A DNA stretch of 64,000 nucleotides from Aphrophora alni (lineage: Eukaryota > Arthropoda > Insecta > Hemiptera > Aphrophoridae): NCBI GenBank assembly GCA_963513935.1, contig OY740768.1:61310004-61374003 (forward strand), read 5' to 3'. Position numbers and translations under genes: made by a program. A model generated the notes under the pieces. The model saw only the letters and a program-made list of their open reading frames with translations, was not told where the DNA came from and searched no databases. Positions 45,320-58,990 of this stretch are shown here, piece by piece (positions within the stretch are counted from its first letter, which is position 1; each line of letters starts with the position of its first letter).

Positions 45320-45353
45320 ATAATTTTTCTCATAAGTCAAGCTCAACATTTAA

Positions 45354-47724
45354 TATAAATATAAACCTACATAGTACAATTGTAGAAATTTGTGTGATAG
45401 ATCAAAAAAAAAATTGCTGTCGAATTGTTAAAAGATTGTCAAAAGGTCTCCTGAGTTCAAAAAGATGTTTTATATTTTTAGGATATCAGCTCGAATTTAG
45501 TCCATGCAGTGTACAATTAATGGTTAATTAAATTTGGTACTGTATATATAGACAAATTTAGCCTATCTTGAGATTTATTTTCAATTTTTTATTTATTTCC
45601 AATGAATTTTGGATTAACCCCCCCCCCCCCAATAATAGATAACAAAATTATGATTTTTCAAGTCAGCTATAACAATTTGAATAAAACTTTGCTTATATTA
45701 CCACCAAAAAACCAAACAGAACTTAATGCTTGCTATCTTCCGAAAAATACTAGTTTATGAGTTATCAATCAAAAAGAGAAAACAAATATATCATCACAAG
45801 CAATTTAAATGAAATTTTGTTTCAACATGAAAATTAAGACCCAAACCACAGAAGAAAGAAAAAAAAGTAGAATTTATGAGAAAAAAATTTGACAAGAACC
45901 TTGACTCCATCATATTCATTTCGGTTTTATATCCAGTTTAATAATGTGGCTAGCTAAGTTGGCTTGAAGTCTTTTGAGATAATCAACATTATAGACAGTA
46001 TTTATGATTCAATTTTCACTTTTTGGCGGATACTTTTCCGAAACATCATTTACAAATTTTGTTTCCTTAGTGTTTGATTTTGAGTTAGGGTGAGTGAGAA
46101 AGTTAGTACAAAATTTTAAAAGATTATTTGAAACCCCATAAGATAAGTAACCTCTAATTTCTTTTGATTTATGCAATCCCTATTGTTAAAAAAAAAAAAT
46201 GATAAAAATAACTTGCTTACCTTTTGATATTAAAGTGATTTTTTTTTATCTGTAATTTGTTCTTTGTTTGCATGAATTCTCTTATGGGAAAAACAAATAT
46301 AACTTGAAGGCAGAGAAATTTTATAAAATTTGAATTGCTATCAAGAGAAAATCATTGGAATACCTATAAGAAAGGTAAAAACACAATTTAATAATGTTAA
46401 ATAATATTTATTAAGCTAATATACCACCTATAGACTGTTTTAAGATAAGTAAGAAGAGTTTTATGACATGTTTAAATATTTGTTTATTAAACAACCTAAT
46501 TTTTAGATAAAGACATAGGCTTTTTTGCACCTTTGCTTGAGGAGAAGTGAGTCTATAAGCTAACTTAGGTAATTAAAATTTAATTACAAAATCTTCAGTT
46601 TTAACCATTTTAAAATCATATTCTTGGGGGAAAATGGAGAATGTTTAGAACATTGAATACAAATCATTCATTATAAATATCGGTTAATTCTCTACAGCAG
46701 AAATGATATCAATATTTTCCCTTTGGTTTGCACATATAAGGGACGGGCGTTTCTTAGCAAGCTTATATCCAAAAAATTAGTATACCAAAATTTGTATTGG
46801 TAGGCCTACTGACCAATTTCGTTCAAAACTCCAATATAATATTTAGATTTTTAAAGGAGCTTAATCAAGGCTTAATTATTTTAAATCAAGGCTTAATTAT
46901 TTTAAATCAAGGCTTAATTATGCCCTATTAAACAAAATTGTTTTAGTTAATTTCTAACTTAAATCAATTGATTGAAAAACTTAAAATCATTCAGTTTAGG
47001 GTAGCCTATGTTAAAATTCAATAAATTAAAATATTTTATACTTCTATAAGCGGTAATTTACATGGTTGAAACCATGATGTTTAATTAGAATCCAGCTAGT
47101 ATAAATGAAGACAAGAACTTTTCCATAAAAAAATATATAAACAAAATGATTTTGTTTTATTCCTAGCTTAAATTAATAGATTTAAAAAAATAATATTATT
47201 TTTTAAATAGGCTACCATTGCAAAATGAAGAATTTACATTAGGCCTAATTCTTAGTGGGATACATAGCTATATTAAAATTCAATGCTTATAATATTTTAC
47301 ACTTCCACTGGCTAAATAATTACATTTTTAAGTTGCAACAATAATGTAGACAGGTTAGGTTTTATACGCAACTGGACTAAGGTACTTGAATATCATCATA
47401 TAAATTTGACTAAACCTAAACTGCTTCAAAATTTTGTTACAAGGTTGAAAAATGCAACCTAGCTCTTGGCTTCACTTAATTAACCCTTGTTTGGAAGGTT
47501 ACTTTGAAGAAAGATATTATCAGTACAGACCCACAAAGCATAAGAAACAATAAAAACAACTGATTTAACACCTACACAAAAATCTGTGATGTTTACATTT
47601 TTGTGATATCACTGTTCTGATTATAAACAGTGTTGAGATGGCTGCCGACAGACTGAAACATATAACTCTCTCATCATGTTCAGGTTTGTTAAACTGGTTT
47701 AATATTGTTTGTGAACTGAACAAA
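45354..47724. other. AT-rich sequence without a recognisable gene
   Basis: No gene is supported. A short triple repeat of AAATCAAGGCTTAATTATTTT sits near 46865-46922. A C run lies near 45620. Confidence 0.5.
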
Positions 47725-48445
47725 TGGTTAATATGCATTGAAGCATACATGCTGAATATTTGCTTCTATTTTGTGAAATCGTTAAATACATATCTTATTA
47801 CGTACAACTCGCATCTTAGTGATTATGGGATTTGTGCCAACACCATTTTCAATGCACCAAACACATTATTTATGTAAGAAAATAACAAATATGCAAGTAT
47901 GGATTGTACTTTGCTGTCGTTAATATAGGCCTGTCTGTATTTAAATTGCCCAATACATCGAGAATGAAGTTTCGTGTGACATGCCTCCTAGATATTATGT
48001 TGTTTGACTATGCAATAATATTCAGTATGTTTGGTTAAAGCAAAATCTAAATATTATAAACGAATTTGTTTTATTAGGTTAAGTAAGGTATATATAGATC
48101 TGACCTTTACGTAAATAACTAACCAACCCCTATGAATTTATTATTATTATTTACGTAAAGGTCAGGTACAGAGATATGATTACAACATCAAGATGTAGGG
48201 CTAACAGATTCAAGAGATCATGCAGAGGTAATAATTTATTGACATAATTGCTTGTACTAACATACCAAAGCTGGATTCAATTGTTTTAAATTATTATTTC
48301 CTTACATAAATAATGTCTTGGGTGCGTTGAAAATGGTGTTGCGACAAATGCCATAATCACTAAGATGTGAATTGTACATAATTAACTATTTAACAAAATA
48401 GAAGCAAATATTCAACACATATGGTTCAATGCAGATTTACCAAAC
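47725..48445. repeat. Large inverted repeat A
   Basis: The arm 47725-47887 pairs with 48294-48445 in inverted sense, at roughly 80-85% by eye. Conserved blocks are GAATATTTGCTTCTATTTTG, CATCTTAGTGATTATGG and AACACCATTTTCAA. Within the 406-bp spacer is a near-perfect small hairpin (48100-48118 with 48147-48165, CTGACCTTTACGTAAATAA). An open frame at 47638-47877 overlaps the left arm and is not protein-like. A decayed palindromic MITE or an inverted duplication would explain it. Confidence 0.7.
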
Positions 48446-48576
48446 AAATCATATAACCAAACCATATACTACTGGACAAATAATAGGCTATATAAAAAAA
48501 TTATTGTATTGTAATAATTATTACAGGCTTTGCTTAGAATTACCAATTCTAATGAAGAATGGGTTATACATAAAAT

Positions 48577-49255
48577 GATGGGTAATTGTGTATTGTAGCC
48601 TACCTGTCTGTACGATTTAGTTAAGAAATTTGTTGAATTTGCTTACTACATACTTTATTTTGAAACATTAACATCATTATTTGATATTGGAAAACACTTT
48701 TAAAATACCAAAAGACATTACTTAAGTAGAAAATATGAAATATAAGAGTAGCCTAGGAATTCAACTTGAAGTAACAAATCGACTTATGCGTATGGTTTAG
48801 GTGTGTTACACCATTGGACAACAATTACGTACTGTATGACGCATCCGCATTACATGTCATCTGACAGCCTAATATTATGACATGTATGATTGAAGAATAA
48901 TGAGAAATAGTTTTGGGTAGGTCACTATATATGTATGATTGAAGAATCAGCAACCTAGCCAGACCTAATAAAACAATTAGTCCTTCCATTTAAAGCCCAA
49001 CATCAAATAGCAACAATGCCATCAGACATTCACTAAGTTGACGAACATACCCACATACTAACCTCAGCAGAACTGGGTTTCGTACTTTTATATTGCTTAT
49101 TTTGGACTTAACTAATGGATTTTGGTAGTTTAAAAGTGTCTTCTAACATCAAATATGATGTAATTGTTTCAAAATAAGGTATGTAGTAAACAATTTCCAC
49201 GAATTTCTTAACTAAATCACAGGGACAGGTATAATACACAATTACCTAATGAGAC
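48577..49255. repeat. Large inverted repeat B
   Basis: The arm 48577-48745 pairs with 49085-49255 in inverted sense at about 80%. Conserved blocks include GGTAATTGTGTATT, GATTTAGTTAAGAAATT and TTATTTTGAAACA. It starts 130 bp after inverted repeat A. The 340-bp spacer contains ATGTATGATTGAAGAAT twice (near 48883 and 48931). No coding content is recognised. Confidence 0.7.
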
Positions 49256-50117
49256 TTTGGCCTACTACTTTCATTATATACTACCCTAGGCCTAATTATG
49301 CCAATACTTTCCTTCCCTTCCGTTGATTAAATAGGAGGTAACCATAATTGTTACGCCTTAACCTCATACAATTATAAATCAAACAGGCCAAAATATGCAT
49401 ATTATTATGCCAATTGTATCAGCTGACAACATGACCTCAAAATTAACCTCACCTAACATCAGACAAAATTCAAATCCACGGAATAATTAAAAACGAGGTT
49501 TTAACTTGACAAAACTGAATTCCACAAAATGTTTCCTTCTAATTTAAGGCTTAATGAAAACTTTTAATAAAAAAAGATGTAAACCATTTAACTTTTATAT
49601 ATCTCAATGATTATGCAATTTTATTTCCGAGAACTATACATTATCGTCAACATGTTTACATGTACTTATGTATTAATTACATACACTAGAGTTCCTTAAA
49701 ATTTTAAAAAAGTATTAAAAACAATATTTTTTAATAATAACTTACTTCCATACGAAAATTCACTACTGCCGTTCTGTTTACGTTGTTTAGAATCCTCCAT
49801 GTTGTTCAACCTGACGTCATTTCCTTTATACACACTCTGGCGGATGAAATTGAAACTATAGTTTCAGTTTATAAAATACAAAAACAAATATTTTAGTCTA
49901 ACGTTACTTTTTTAAAAACAATGTTTATTTCCACCATTTACATGAGAAATAAAAAAATTAAAATTAAAATAGGAAAATTAATGTCAATTATTTGATTTTG
50001 TTGAAGATAATTTTTTTTTAATGATAACTAGAACTGCTCACAACTAATTTTATTGTAAACTTACTTTTTTAATACTTTTAATCCCCTTAAACTTGAATAT
50101 TGGAAAAGAATTAGAAA
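49256..50117. other. AT-rich sequence without a recognisable gene
   Basis: Nothing coding. A short GC-richer stretch at 49790-49850 (GACGTCATTTCC) is unassigned. Confidence 0.5.
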
Positions 50118-50122
50118 TTATA

Positions 50123-50187
<65 letters not shown>

Positions 50188-50229
50188 TATTAAATATATA
50201 TAATATATATATATTATATTATATATTAT

Positions 50230-50260
<31 letters not shown>
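50118..50260. repeat. (TA)n microsatellite
   Basis: About 140 bp of TA repeats with scattered interruptions. It is followed by about 300 bp of unremarkable AT-rich sequence. Confidence 0.95.
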
Positions 50261-50560
50261 TCCATTTGGATTAAACAAGAGGTAGTCAATAAGTTTTAAT
50301 TGAATTTTTTTGTTTAGCTATTACTTAAAAAATATGATACAATTACAACTCGAAAACATAACCTAAAATTTAAGAATGTATATTTTTATGACATGGTCAC
50401 TTGTTTTTCTGTAATCATCTGTTTCATTAGCATAAAATTATACATATTTTTAATAATAATCAACTTTTCACCATTATTTTTATTTTCTGAAAAACATTAG
50501 AATAAAAATATTAAGTAATTATTATATTTCAAGTGTTTATTTTAAAGTTTGTGTTTAAAC

Positions 50561-52379
<1,819 letters not shown>

Positions 52380-53760
52380 GTGCTCTGGGCGGCTTGGTGA
52401 AATGAAAGCAGTGCCAAGTTCCAATTGGGGAGCAGGCACATTATTGTTGAGGATGTTTTATATATTTATAAAATAGAAAAGAAAGTATTATAGCAAAGTT
52501 TGGGGATCGCAGCAAAGACACACATAATTAAAATTCAGCACATTCAGGCCTTTGAATTAAGGACTACTTTGGGCTTGCTTTAAAACTGCCTCTAAAATAG
52601 CAATGGAAATTGATTTTGGAATTAAACCAATAGATCTGTACATTATGAGACAGACATGGTATAAGGACTTGCAATATAAAACACTTATCGCTGAATCACC
52701 CGTTACATAATCATACCAAGCAAGTGTTTTCAAACAGAGCTCTAAGCTTGTCACAAGCAATGCCAGAAGTTGAACCTGAATTTATTCCTATTTGGTTCTG
52801 CAAAGCCCTTTGGGAATCTATCAGTGTATCAATTAAACTGGATTTGTTGACAAAATTGACATAAAAACCGATTCAGCTGAAGATCTGTGAAGAGAAACAC
52901 TAGCAATGATTGATACTAAATATATGAGACATGTCAAAATATATACTGATGAGTCCATTGACTTAAATAAAGGGAGATCAGGAGCTGATTATTTTATTTT
53001 TATAAACCGGGTGAAAGATATTATGTTCCAGCTAATGCAAGGTCAAGTTATGGATGCAGAGTTATTAGCAATCAATGGAACATTAATATGTTGTCACAGC
53101 ATAAAGGAATACAAATTATTTATACTACATGACTTAAAAGCTGCCTTACAAACAGATTGACACTTAAGTACACAATTATTCATTGAGAATCATCAATCTA
53201 AAAACCATACAAAAGTTTCTAAAGAATGAGAATAAGAATATTGTTTTCAAATGGATCCCAGCCAAATTTGGTGTACCCTACAACAAGAGAGGTGATGAAA
53301 TTCTTAAACTGGTGAGTATACAAGCTCCCCATTACTCTCTATCTTAATGCATGTTCCACATCCTCAGTGTTCCAAGAGAAGTGGATTAATAGGTGGAAAC
53401 AGAATATCAAAGGAAAATCGTTGTAGTAGATACAGAGTGAATCAGCAGACCCAGCAATGTACTGAAGAGTGTCAAGTGCAACAACTACCTTTAGCAACAA
53501 GAGTAAGAATTCGACATATTGTAACACAACAATACATGCACTGCCATAACCAGAGTGAATGTCCCATAATTGAGGCATACCATACTGGAGATGAAACTTT
53601 GGAGCATGACCTCCTCTTATGTATTACCTTTCAGCTGCAAAGGAGAGACTAAGAGGAGCAGTGAGAAAGAGAGGATTCAAGGAGATTCTATCCAATAAGC
53701 ATATCTGGACAATGGCTGCAGCATTCGATGGACATCGGGCTATCAACATTACTTGATACT
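52380..53760 (+). pseudogene. Decayed LINE ORF2, 3' part with RNase H
   Basis: Reading across frames on plus: YYSKVWGSQQ near 52485 fits the region after the reverse transcriptase of non-LTR elements (YGSEIWG-like). At 52906-53160, YTDESIDLNKGRSGADYF, then MDAELLAINGTL, fits RNase H, with Asp of YTD and Glu of AELLAI at catalytic positions. Near 53600, DETLEHDLLLCITF fits the ETLEHLLLDC motif seen at the end of LINE ORF2 (I, R1 or LOA type). Stop codons and frameshifts separate the parts, including one after LQRRD at 53650. No poly(A) tail or target duplication was found. The element class cannot be fixed without the RT. Confidence 0.65.
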
Positions 53761-54613
53761 GGATGTCTGTGCTAAGAAGTAAGTAAAAGAGAGAAAAACC
53801 TCTACACAATGATTTTTGCTGAGAATAAATCATTCTGTATCACTCTGGTATCAACATCTATGATTTTAATGTCTTCTTCTTCTTGTTTTTCTTACACTTC
53901 TTCATCGTCATCAATGGCAAATCTACAAAATGACAAGTTTTGTATTGCCCTCCACTCAGCTCCATAGTGTTCACACAAAATATTATCAACATCTCTGGAT
54001 TTTGGTAATGTTGGTTTTAATCCTATCGTCATATCTCGTGGGAAAAGTTTATTACAAGACTTTCCTCTCTTACAGACACTTCTATATTCAAATAAATTCC
54101 TATGATATAAACATTCACCCCTTATGGAAAACTTTTCCATTTTTTGAACTTTTTTTTAATGTAAATCTTTTGGATGGGTAAAATTTTAAATACGATGTTG
54201 AAGTTTTGTAATTTCTGAAATAGCACCCTTCCAGTTGCAAATATTAATCTGTTTATTTGTTTTTATAACTGTTTGAAATTATCCAAAAATGTCAGAGTAC
54301 TCTTAAGATTTTATAATTACCTCCTTTATCCAAACAATTCTTTGAATATTACCAAAAGCATGATCCACCGGCATTCATGAAAAGCCTAGTAAAGGAAATA
54401 TTAATTAAACTGATTTTACATATATGAGCAGGCGAGTTACACTGAAGCCATTTGGCTGCCATGCTTATGACAATGTTGTTTTTGATTTGCCTAACACAGC
54501 CATCTGCAAAAAGTCCTCCTCTGTAATGAGAAGGCAAAATCTCTGTGTTTACCAATCTATGTGAAAAGCATGAAATAATTTCATTAAAGCTTTTCTGTGA
54601 ATCTAATTCATTC

Positions 54614-54618
<5 letters not shown>
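53761..54618. other. AT-rich sequence without a recognisable gene
   Basis: No supported gene between the LINE remnant and the endogenous retrovirus. Confidence 0.5.

Positions 54619-54665
<47 letters not shown>
54619..54665. repeat. (TA)n microsatellite at the provirus edge
   Basis: About 46 bp of TA repeats ending exactly where the LTR begins. Errantiviruses of the 17.6/297 type are known to insert at ATAT or TATA-like targets, so this may be the original target. Confidence 0.95.
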
Positions 54666-54667
<2 letters not shown>

Positions 54668-55019
54668 TTACGTTCTCTGTCCGGAACAATAGGTTTTAAA
54701 AACATAACTTTTATTATTTATAAACCTGTTTATTTATTATAACTAATAACATATGCACTGAAATAATATAATAAAAAGTTTTCGGATACAATTGATTTGC
54801 ATTCAATGAATATGGAGTGAGAAGCTTAACTACATGATTAGTTAAAATTATAATAATTGAATTCTTATATCCACTGAGAAGAACCGTTTGGTTCGAAAGT
54901 CTGCTACACACTAACTTAACTAGGCTCTGTAACAAATGCAATAGAAAAGATGAATCAGCTTAAAAACTACTGGGATCATCATTTAAACTACAAAATATAC
55001 ATTATTTATTTACATAACT
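54666..55019 (-). repeat. 3' LTR of the errantivirus-like element
   Basis: Opens AGTTACGTTCTCTGTCCGG and ends ACATAACT on the plus strand; AGTTA and TAACT are inverted ends. It pairs with 62000-62361. The env stop codon (TAA) lies inside it, as is usual in this group. Confidence 0.9.
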
Positions 55020-56720
55020 CCTCCATCCCTAAATAAAACTTCGAAGGGTGGAGAAGTGTCTACTTCCCTCGGAGTTTTCTTTGCCTGCTTGATGAATGCT
55101 AGGTATAGCAACCCGCTGATTGAGGCGCCACACAGGGCGATAGTCCATACACTGATGTGGTGGGTTATTGCCATTTTTTGATTAACTTTAGAAATAGTTT
55201 CTATATTAATATTGTCCAATTCTAGTTGCTTAACGATGATTGAAAATTCTGGGGTGCTGTCCATCTTCAGGTCTAAGTTGGAGGTGTCTATAAATATGGG
55301 ATGACCTCCAGTTGTCTTTGAAGTATGAGTGAGCTTCCTGTTATTATACAAAACAGAATCATCATTAGTTTTTATTAAGAATATACCTTGGAGGGTAATG
55401 GTTGTATTTGCCTTTTCACTGGTAATCTCTAAAGTCTCTTTATTGGGGAAAGTTGCCGGGTATTGGTTAATTTCTGGGATCCAGTTAATCATGTTGTCCG
55501 TGACTTCTAAAGCGGTATATTCACAGTTGTCTGCATTGTTGTTTCTGGTGATGGAAGTTTCACATTCTATTTTTTGATGGGATACATTGTCAAATGAGCA
55601 AAAGTATTTGGAGTTTGTCTTACTATTACAATTACTGTCTAAGCCTAAAATTACAGAATTAGATACTAACATGTACTTTACTTTTGGTATTATGGTTATA
55701 TGTCTGGTTTCATATTTTGTGTGTATAGAATGCAATTTATACAAATTAAAGTTAGCTTTTTCCACATTAGGCAAATTTATAAAGTATACTACATTTTCCA
55801 AATCTATCTTACAATTACAGTAACTTTAATGTTTTCAAACTCCACATATTTCCTGTTTTAGGTTCCAAGGGTAATCTTTCATTGTAAAACTCATAGACTT
55901 TAATTATCTCATAATATAGTTCTTACATTGAGATAACACTAGGATGTACAACACCCAATTTACAAAAAGTTAAGGAGTTTTCCAAATCTGTGACTACTTG
56001 GAGCATCATATTATATAAAATATTCAATTGATTCAGAATACTTCTTAATTTTTCCAATTCAATAAAATCGTTTATCCTATATTTTTCAATTTTTAACTTA
56101 TTTTTTAATTCTAAGAAGTTTTCATTAGTGTTATTAAAAGTTTTATTGAATTCTACCATGATATTATTATTAATAGAGTACTGCGACTCAAGTTGATAAA
56201 TTATATTAGATTGTTCATTTTCAATATCATTAATAATTTTGTCATATTTCTCACCATCATATGCATCTAAATTACCAGTTACAGATTTATAACAGATCCT
56301 AATCCTTCTATACAACCTCTTTTCATTTGTGTATCACTGTTATTCCCTATCAGTACAATTTTTAACTTTTCATGTATAATTTGACCACTATGATAACATA
56401 TCTAAAATAATTGACAATATCTCTAATCTTACCTCCATTTTCTGTTATAAATTCATTATTTCAACCTAAGCTACCATTACAATTACTGCAGTTATTGTTA
56501 AAGTGTTTTAACACATCATAATAATAGGAATCATGTCATTTAAATGGTTAACAAGATTTCCTAAACTAAAATGGTGCACAAAGGTGTGGTAGGAGGATTC
56601 TAGTTTGGCTGGTTCAAGGTCTATCGGGGTTATTTCAAGGTTGTTGGTGATGTCCCTGATATCGGCTGGGTCGGTGGCTGTGCCAAGGATGAACAGGAGG
56701 GACCAGGAAAAGAATTTTAA
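55010..56720 (-). pseudogene. env: Envelope gene (env), broken but largely recognisable
   Basis: Three pieces follow one another on the minus strand. Near 56720-56530 a hydrophobic signal-peptide-like start (FSWSLLFILGTAT) is followed by a short N-terminal segment. At 55923-56315 there is a helical, Asn/Leu-rich segment of 130 residues. At 55010-55801 a 263-residue frame has several N-x-S/T sites and cysteines, then a membrane segment near residues 217-238 (WTIALCGASISGLLYLAFI), a short basic cytoplasmic tail and a stop inside the LTR. A TGA at 55923 and a frameshift near 55815 separate the last two pieces. By family it would be a membrane fusion glycoprotein related to baculovirus F proteins. 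As it stands no full-length protein can be made. Confidence 0.8.
55020..55030 (-). promoter_or_regulatory. Polypurine tract of the errantivirus-like element
   Basis: The minus strand reads AGGGATGGAGG immediately before the 3' LTR start AGTTATG. A purine run at this boundary is the expected plus-strand primer. It overlaps the env coding end. Confidence 0.8.
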
Positions 56721-58000
56721 GTATTAATTTCTTTTCTTATCTTCCTAGGTCTCTTAACTTTTGACAAGTAGTGTATTTTTTCTCTGGTATTGTGGTGTCT
56801 GGGATTAATTCTACCTGTCTTCCTTTTCTTATTTACTGAAGATATTTCTTCTTTGGTATATTTCTTTTTTGTTTTGCCTTGTTTCTGTACTGTCTTCACA
56901 TAGACTTCTGGTGGGATATCCGGGGGGTGGTTCTTTGTTGACTTTCCTTTTAGCTACTATTTTTTCTTTAATTTTTTAATTGGTGTCTAATATTCTCATA
57001 TAGTTTTTTCTTTTTTTTGTGGCATAAAACGTAGTAATTTATAAATTGATTTTCTATAATATATCGTAGTCTAACAAGTTGTTGGAGTTTTTGTGTTCGA
57101 AATGTACTTCACACAGCATTAATTTAATAACCGAAGGTATGAAAATATTATGTGCAATTATTGCGTGTTTTAAATTTCTTGATTATGTTATCCTTCTTGA
57201 ACTCAGTTTGATTATTTAAGAGTCGTGTGTGTTCTATCATTGTGGAATGGAATCTTTCACACAATTCGTTTGATTGGGGGTTTTGTGTTCTTATAAAGTG
57301 TATCTTAATTTTGTGCAAATTTAATATTTCTTATACTATTCTATTGTTAAATTCTGTTCTGTTATCCGATACAATAGTTTCAGGCACACCATAGTCTCCA
57401 AAACGATCTAATAGCTTATCTGCCAATTCTATTGTTTGTGCTCCGCCCACACGATCATTTGTCCATAGCATGAGAAATTGTCTACTATGTTTAGAAATCG
57501 ATTTTTCTCTAGTGTTATGCTATCAATGTGAATTATGTGTAACGGTTTTATTAGAGTAGGAGTTAAATTTATTTCTAATTTTAAGTGTATCCTATCGTAT
57601 TTATTTTTTAGGCATATTTCACATTGGTTGATGATATTTTGAAAATGTCTATTTATGTTGGGCCAATAGTATTTGTGCTTGATTTGTTTGTATGTTTTCT
57701 TTTATACTGTGATAATTGGTTTTGCTACCATGATCAACTCCTATAATTTCTAGAATTTCTTCTTCGCAAGTTACATCTAGTAACTTGGTATTGCATTTAA
57801 CTAAATTTAGTTCTGATTTTTTTTAAGTTTTTCGCTACAGATGTTACAAATATCTCATAGAAGTCGTTTTCAAAATAAAGGTTATATTTTACTTGTGGTA
57901 CCAAATATGATTTTACAAAATTAAGAATATCATAGTCCAAATTATTTTCCGATATTTCAACTATTAAACACATTTTTGAATTCATTGTTTATGTCTCCAG
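56721..58000 (-). pseudogene. pol: Integrase part of pol, broken
   Basis: On the minus strand, from high to low coordinates, recognisable pieces are a zinc-finger half CEICLKNKYDR near 57600, SDNRTEF near 57350-57370 (usual SDNGTEF, Gly changed to Arg) and ERFHS at 57244-57260, which holds the catalytic Glu. A 60-residue basic frame at 56717-56899 (KVKRPRKIRKE) fits the C-terminal tail. Frames change several times and stop codons intervene. Confidence 0.75.
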
Positions 58001-58519
58001 TTGCAATATAGTTGAAACTAAATATAGTATACCTATATAAACATATATACATATACCTGGTATTCCCGTCATGCAACTTTTGTTGTAGTTTACACTACGC
58101 GTTTTGTAATAAATATAAATATACCCCTTTTATGGTTTTATTTAAAATATTACTTTATTACAAAAAAAATGAATTTATGAATTAAATTAAATTTTACTTA
58201 TAACTTTATTGATTTTAAAGTTATTGCTCAGCTAATGGGCGCCAGGTAGCTTTTGATTTTTCCCAAAATTTACAGGTTCATCAGAGATTCATATTCCTAC
58301 TTGAGTGTTTCCCTCATAATTAGAATGTATGGTCTGGTTACTATCTTCGTTATTATCCTCTTGGTTGAAGGTGTTCACGTCTTCCTCTGTATTGAAATTT
58401 GCAATCATAGATTGATTGTCACCGTCAAGTTCTGGAAAGTATTATTTAGGTCAACTCGGCTACTTTGTAAATCTCCGTCTAAATCGGTTGATTGGATTTT
58501 TGAAATTTTTGTGTAACAT

Positions 58520-58990
58520 TCAATTGGAATTGTGATAGGGCATCAGCATTTTGGTTTAATTTCCCTTTCTTGTATTTAATTTGGTAATCAAATTCCTCTA
58601 GTTTAAGTCTCTATCTAAACAACTTTGAGTTCGGTTCCTTAAGCGAAAAAAGCCATTGAAGAGGTTTGTGGACAGAATAGATATTAAATTTTCTACCAAA
58701 TAAATATGGTCTGAAATGTTTTGTTGCCCATACAATTGCAAGTAGTTTTTCTTCGATTGCAGAATATTTTATTTCGCTAGTATTCAGTGTCCTACTAGCA
58801 TAGGCTATGGGTAGATTGTTTCCATTTTTAATTTAGCTCAGGATAGCTTCAATTGCAAAATTGCTAGCATCAGTAGTCAAAATAAATTCATTTCCAAAAT
58901 CGAGGTATTGCAACAATGATTCGTTACATAAAATGTTTTTACATGTTTCAAAACAATTTATATAATCAGGATCATCAATATCAATTTTTG
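58520..58990 (-). pseudogene. pol: RNase H part of pol, broken
   Basis: LTTDASNFAIEAIL near 58835-58880 holds the first catalytic Asp of RNase H. After a stop at 58833 the pattern continues with a YASRTLN-like segment, [12 protein letters not shown], and finally EEFDYQIKYKKGK and NADALS near 58535-58600. The order is that of gypsy-type RNase H. Confidence 0.78.

Noticed and set aside
47638..47877. 79-codon open frame starting MAADRLKH
   Set aside because: It overlaps one arm of an inverted repeat and has no recognisable domain; the frame is not kept in the other arm.
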